From positions 1 through 40,298 of the IMG/VR virus record IMGVR_UViG_3300008453_000582: a stretch of DNA of 40,298 bases, one strand, 5' to 3'. This DNA comes from a virus. Below are positions 37,952-40,298 of this stretch, piece by piece. Position 1 is the stretch's first letter. The number at the start of each line of letters is the position of its first letter. The translations under genes and the position numbers were made by a program. The notes beneath the pieces were generated by a model. That model saw only the letters and a program-made list of their open reading frames with translations, did no database searches and had not been told where the DNA came from.

Positions 37952-38340
37952 ATTGTCTATGTTTAATAGTTGTTAAATAGCGCAACTTAGTGTTAATGCA
38001 CTATGCACCTATGGTTAAATCAAGAATAATTACAATATAAATCAATAACTTGTATTTTGTTAGCGATGTTAGTTAGTTAGTAGCGCCTAGAGAAATAAAT
38101 ACATAGATATACGTATATTAGATACATAGTATAGATACACTAAAGGTACTGATTTAGAAATTGAAAAATATATTACTACTATATAACTATCTTACTAAGT
38201 AACTATAAATAGTTGATTTTAAAGGATTGCATGGCGTTAGTTCCTAGTATCGGCACGCTAAGTTGCGCTAAGTTGCACTATGCAACTCATCCGACCAGTT
38301 TGCATTATTTAACCCAGCTGGTATTCTTGATTTACTTAAA
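37952..38340. other. AT-rich repeat region, candidate replication origin
   Basis: About 390 bases without a gene. GCGCAACTTAGTG at 37980-37992 faces two direct copies of GCTAAGTTGC at 38257-38276 (opposite orientation), with GCACTATGCA near both ends (37998-38007, and 38275-38284). AGTTGCA-cta-TGCAACT (38271-38287) is a perfect palindrome. Between them lies a very AT-rich tract with repeated gatac/tagata units (about 38100-38150). Iteron-like repeats flanking an AT-rich stretch beside the primase gene suggest an origin; direct proof is lacking. Confidence 0.5.
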
Positions 38341-38355
38341 CAGCGGAGAGTGGAT

Positions 38356-38607
38356 ATGACAATTAAAAACGGAGATTTGCCGGCAGCACCAACAATTTAT
38401 GCAGACATGGCAGCAAATGGGCAGCGGGAGATTTATTGTGACCAAACAGGCCTAACCAAGCGCGAGCAGTTTGCAATGGCTGCTATGCAGGGTTTGACTG
38501 CAAACGCAGGAGCAAATCTTACTTCTGATAGTTTTCACGTATCAGCAGCAGTAAAAGCAGTCAAATGCGCTGATGCACTGCTGGCTGAACTGGAGCGCAC
38601 AAAATGA
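38356..38607 (+). CDS. Small phage accessory protein, unknown
   Basis: 83 residues from ATG 38356 (ggagag upstream; an in-frame GTG at 38350 is less likely). LTKREQFAMAAMQGLTANAG, then FHVSAAVKAVKCADALLAELE, matches a widespread small phage protein family of unknown role. Starts the second rightward gene group after the origin region. Confidence 0.75.
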   Translation: MTIKNGDLPAAPTIYADMAANGQREIYCDQTGLTKREQFAMAAMQGLTANAGANLTSDSFHVSAAVKAVKCADALLAELERTK

Positions 38608-38873
38608 CAGCATACGACAACAACTATCTACACGAACACGCCGCTGACACGGCAGCCAAACACGACGCCGCACTTGATGCAGCTCGGGAGGCTGTTGTGG
38701 TGACTGGTTATGATTTTGGCATCTGCCTGTCATTTGTCACACAAGAGCAAGCTGACCAGTTTTTTCAGATGGTCGTTGATTCAAATGACCAGGAGTTGCG
38801 GCACATTGTTAGGTTGATTTGTGCTGATGTAATTGACAGAAAGGCAAGGCAGATGGTGGAGGTAAGTGAATAA
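38604..38873 (+). CDS. Small acidic protein, unknown
   Basis: 89 residues, ATGA overlap. Helical N-terminal part (YLHEHAADTAAKHDAALDAAREAVVVTGYDFG), then FVTQEQADQFFQMVVDSNDQELRHIVRLICADVIDRKARQM. No family recognised. Confidence 0.65.
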   Translation: MTAYDNNYLHEHAADTAAKHDAALDAAREAVVVTGYDFGICLSFVTQEQADQFFQMVVDSNDQELRHIVRLICADVIDRKARQMVEVSE

Positions 38874-38992
38874 TGGAATTAATCAATATTGTGGCTGCGG
38901 TAATTGGTGGAGCGGTGGTTGCAGTTGTAGCTCTTTGGCCTATATGGTTGCCAATTTGCATTATTAAAATATTTCAGGAGCAATCAAAATGA
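38873..38992 (+). CDS. 39-residue membrane peptide
   Basis: ATG 38873 overlaps the previous TAA (TAATG) and its TGA overlaps the next ATG. ggaggtaag lies 7 bases upstream. Nearly all hydrophobic (INIVAAVIGGAVVAVVALWPIWLPICIIKIF). Single or hairpin membrane span; unknown. Confidence 0.6.
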   Translation: MELINIVAAVIGGAVVAVVALWPIWLPICIIKIFQEQSK

Positions 38993-39336
38993 CCTACACA
39001 CGCGAACAGCTTGAGAGGGTGAGTGATTTTGAGGTAAATAAGGCGCTTGCTCAAAAACTTGGGTTTACTGTTGAGCAGCACAGCATTGTAAATGTCGGCT
39101 TGCAATGGTGCATTGTTGATGAGGATGGAAGTCTTTGCCGCATTAAAAAATACTGCAGCAACTGGAACGACATCATGCCTCTGGCTGTTGAGTATGGCAT
39201 CAATGTAAATCCAAACGCTGGAAGTGCCTACGCTGTATTGCAGCCAAAGAATAAATTCAGGTTTTGCGATGACGGCATTCCAAACGCACAGCGCGCAATA
39301 GCCTGCTGCTTGCTTATGATGGAGATTGGAAAATGA
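38989..39336 (+). CDS. NinX/DUF2591-like phage protein
   Basis: 115 residues. VSDFEVNKALAQKLGF, then DEDGSLCRIKKYCSNWNDIMPLAVEYGINV, then AIACCLLMMEIGK, fits the DUF2591 (NinX-like) pattern with its conserved C-x-x-W-ND-MP-L core. Role unknown in all phages. Starts in an ATGA overlap and ends at the HNH cassette. Confidence 0.75.
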   Translation: MTYTREQLERVSDFEVNKALAQKLGFTVEQHSIVNVGLQWCIVDEDGSLCRIKKYCSNWNDIMPLAVEYGINVNPNAGSAYAVLQPKNKFRFCDDGIPNAQRAIACCLLMMEIGK

Positions 39337-39377
39337 CTGCAAAGTTTACTGATGTTCCTTGGAGTTTTCCTTTGTAG
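39333..39377 (+). CDS. 14-residue reading frame before the HNH cassette, perhaps a cut-off gene
   Basis: ATG 39333 overlaps the previous TGA, with ggag 11 bases upstream and ggaaa closer, as for a real gene, but it stops after MTAKFTDVPWSFPL. The HNH promoter begins inside it. It may be the remaining start of a gene disrupted by insertion of the HNH cassette, or just a short leader. Confidence 0.3.
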   Translation: MTAKFTDVPWSFPL

Positions 39378-39387
39378 ATGCTAAACT
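39359..39387 (+). promoter_or_regulatory. Promoter of the HNH endonuclease gene
   Basis: TTGGAG at 39359-39364, 17-base spacer, TAAACT at 39382-39387. The context GCTAAACT is the same as at 10023-10030. The HNH gene starts 29 bases later. Confidence 0.5.
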
Positions 39388-39415
39388 AATTGCGGAAAGT
39401 AATTAGAGGTGCGTC

Positions 39416-39931
39416 ATGAATCATAAAGATAATCAGGTTTTACTTGATACGATTGGAAGAAAGAACAGAAAGCTTGAAGACAAAACCTGTGAGGCTTGCG
39501 GCCGAGCGTTTAGGCCAAGAGCCTCAACAGCAAGATTCTGCTCAAGACCTTGCTTGTGGTCAAAAAATGGCGGGCACAACAAGAAAAAAGAAGCTTGGTT
39601 TAAAAACTCTAAAGGCTATATAGAGGGCCGCGTGTGGATTGATGAGCACACGCAAATCAGAGTTAAGCAGCATAGATGGATTGTTGAATGCTATTTAGGA
39701 ATAAAGCTTGATCCAAGCGTTGACGTGCATCACATCAACGGAATAAAGGATGATAACAGAATAGAAAACCTAGAAGTAATAGAGCACGGCAAGCATTCAA
39801 CAATTCACAACTTTGAAAGAGAGTACAAAAAAGGGTACAAAATGAAAATCAGCGACAAAGAAAGGCAAAGACGTTCCATCATGGCGTCAGAGGTAAAGCC
39901 TTGGTTAGCAAAAGCCAGAGGCGAGGTATGA
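39416..39931 (+). CDS. HNH homing endonuclease with N-terminal zinc ribbon
   Basis: 171 residues with agaggt before the ATG. Zinc motif CEACGRAF...RFCSRPC (C25, C28, C42, C46). HNH core VHHINGIKDDNRIENLEVIEHGKHSTIH: H105/H106, N115/N118 and H124-H127. VKQHRWIVECYLG precedes it as in many free-standing phage homing enzymes. It should nick or cut phage DNA at a recognition site to spread its own gene. Its end overlaps the next gene (ATGA). Confidence 0.9.
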   Translation: MNHKDNQVLLDTIGRKNRKLEDKTCEACGRAFRPRASTARFCSRPCLWSKNGGHNKKKEAWFKNSKGYIEGRVWIDEHTQIRVKQHRWIVECYLGIKLDPSVDVHHINGIKDDNRIENLEVIEHGKHSTIHNFEREYKKGYKMKISDKERQRRSIMASEVKPWLAKARGEV

Positions 39932-40185
39932 GAAAGAAATCCATCGAAAACGACAACTACAAAGCCATCATGGCAGCTGTTGACCGTGGATTTACTAACC
40001 GCGCTGAGATTGCGCAGATTGCTGGGTGCAGTCCGTGGGTCGTGCATTATCATCTAGGTGTTATCCATGACCCGCTACAATGGGAAGCCGACAGAAAGCG
40101 CCACGCAGAGTTTTTTGATGGGCTTAGTCCGCAGGCTGAATATGACAGGCATACAGAAAAAAGGAGAGGCTGTGATGACTTTTGA
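39928..40185 (+). CDS. Small HTH protein
   Basis: 85 residues from ATG 39928 (ATGA overlap; agaggcgagg upstream). YKAIMAAVDRGFTNRAEIAQIAGCSPWVVHYHLGVI is a winged-helix/HTH start, followed by a charged tail (WEADRKRHAEFFDGLSPQAEYDRHTEKRRG). It resembles the HTH pair at 26561-27092 in style (G-C-S/T-P/T-x-x-V). Possible regulator. Confidence 0.7.
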   Translation: MRKKSIENDNYKAIMAAVDRGFTNRAEIAQIAGCSPWVVHYHLGVIHDPLQWEADRKRHAEFFDGLSPQAEYDRHTEKRRGCDDF

Positions 40186-40298
40186 AGAGTTCGATTCGGA
40201 AAATGAAAAAATGATTAGAGGTGGAATTGCTGTATTTTGCTTCTGTGCTGGGCTTTTGGCGTCAGCTATGTTTACTGCGGTAGTAACATCTGCGGCAA
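40175..40298 (+). CDS. N-terminal part of a small membrane protein (runs off the right edge)
   Basis: ATG 40175 with aggagagg 6-7 bases upstream; it overlaps the previous gene by 11 bases. 41 codons plus one base: MTFEEFDSENEKMIRGG, then a hydrophobic span IAVFCFCAGLLASAMFTAVV. The final base and the two leading bases of the window make the codon aaa and the reading continues to TGA 95, giving about 72 residues. Function unknown. Confidence 0.65.
   Translation, partial: MTFEEFDSENEKMIRGGIAVFCFCAGLLASAMFTAVVTSAA

Noticed and set aside
1-40298. CRISPR array, insertion sequences, rRNA or a complete tRNA
   Set aside because: I saw no regularly spaced direct repeats, transposase genes, terminal inverted repeats or convincing RNA-gene cloverleaf.

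Overview
The window looks like one complete tailed-phage genome (siphovirus-type, about 40.3 kb) of a Gram-negative, probably proteobacterial, host. Reasons: dense operons with ATGA/TAATG overlaps and clear Shine-Dalgarno sites; a full set of packaging, head, neck, long-tail and lysis genes; and an embedded Rz/Rz1 spanin pair, which only makes sense with an outer membrane. I see no integrase, excisionase or CI-type repressor, so a lytic lifestyle is more likely. The cut-off gene at the right edge continues in frame into the cut-off gene at the left edge, so the sequence is probably a closed or circularly permuted molecule.

Layout. (1) About 35.5-40.3 kb and on through 1-1.3 kb, rightward: a small HTH protein, a primase-polymerase/helicase, a candidate origin, then small accessory genes, one with its own HNH endonuclease cassette. 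(2) 1.33-1.88 kb: a gene-free, highly structured stretch ending in a strong terminator. (3) 1.9-26.6 kb, rightward late region: ParB-fused DNA methyltransferase, TerS, TerL, an Ntn-hydrolase-like protein, MuF, portal, scaffold, capsid, decoration/fibre proteins including a polysaccharide-deacetylase-like protein, neck proteins, tail tube, tail chaperones, tape measure, tail tip/fibre genes, then permuted NlpC-like hydrolase, endolysin, holin and spanins. (4) 26.6-35.4 kb, leftward: Sak4-like annealing ATPase, SSB, YqaJ exonuclease, SF2 helicase, VRR-NUC nuclease, PAPS-reductase-like protein, an HNH/AP2-like protein behind a structured leader, an autoregulated HTH gene and a run of tiny translationally coupled genes.

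How it works together. Divergent promoters at about 35.45-35.51 kb fire the recombination/replication genes leftward and the primase gene rightward. Late genes seem to be controlled by several promoters with a -10 of the form TAWACT. Four of them carry a GTWAC-NN-GTWAC element in the spacer (before portal, scaffold, tail tube and tape measure), which looks like the target of a shared regulator.

Most unusual: a pseudoknot-capable leader RNA that would sequester the start of an HNH/AP2 gene (29.31-29.42 kb); two operon junctions where the usual ATGA is ATAA, implying AUA start codons (17,862 and 30,775); the recurrent late-promoter element; and the structured RNA-like block at 1.49-1.69 kb. All identifications come from reading sequence and motifs; no database search was possible.
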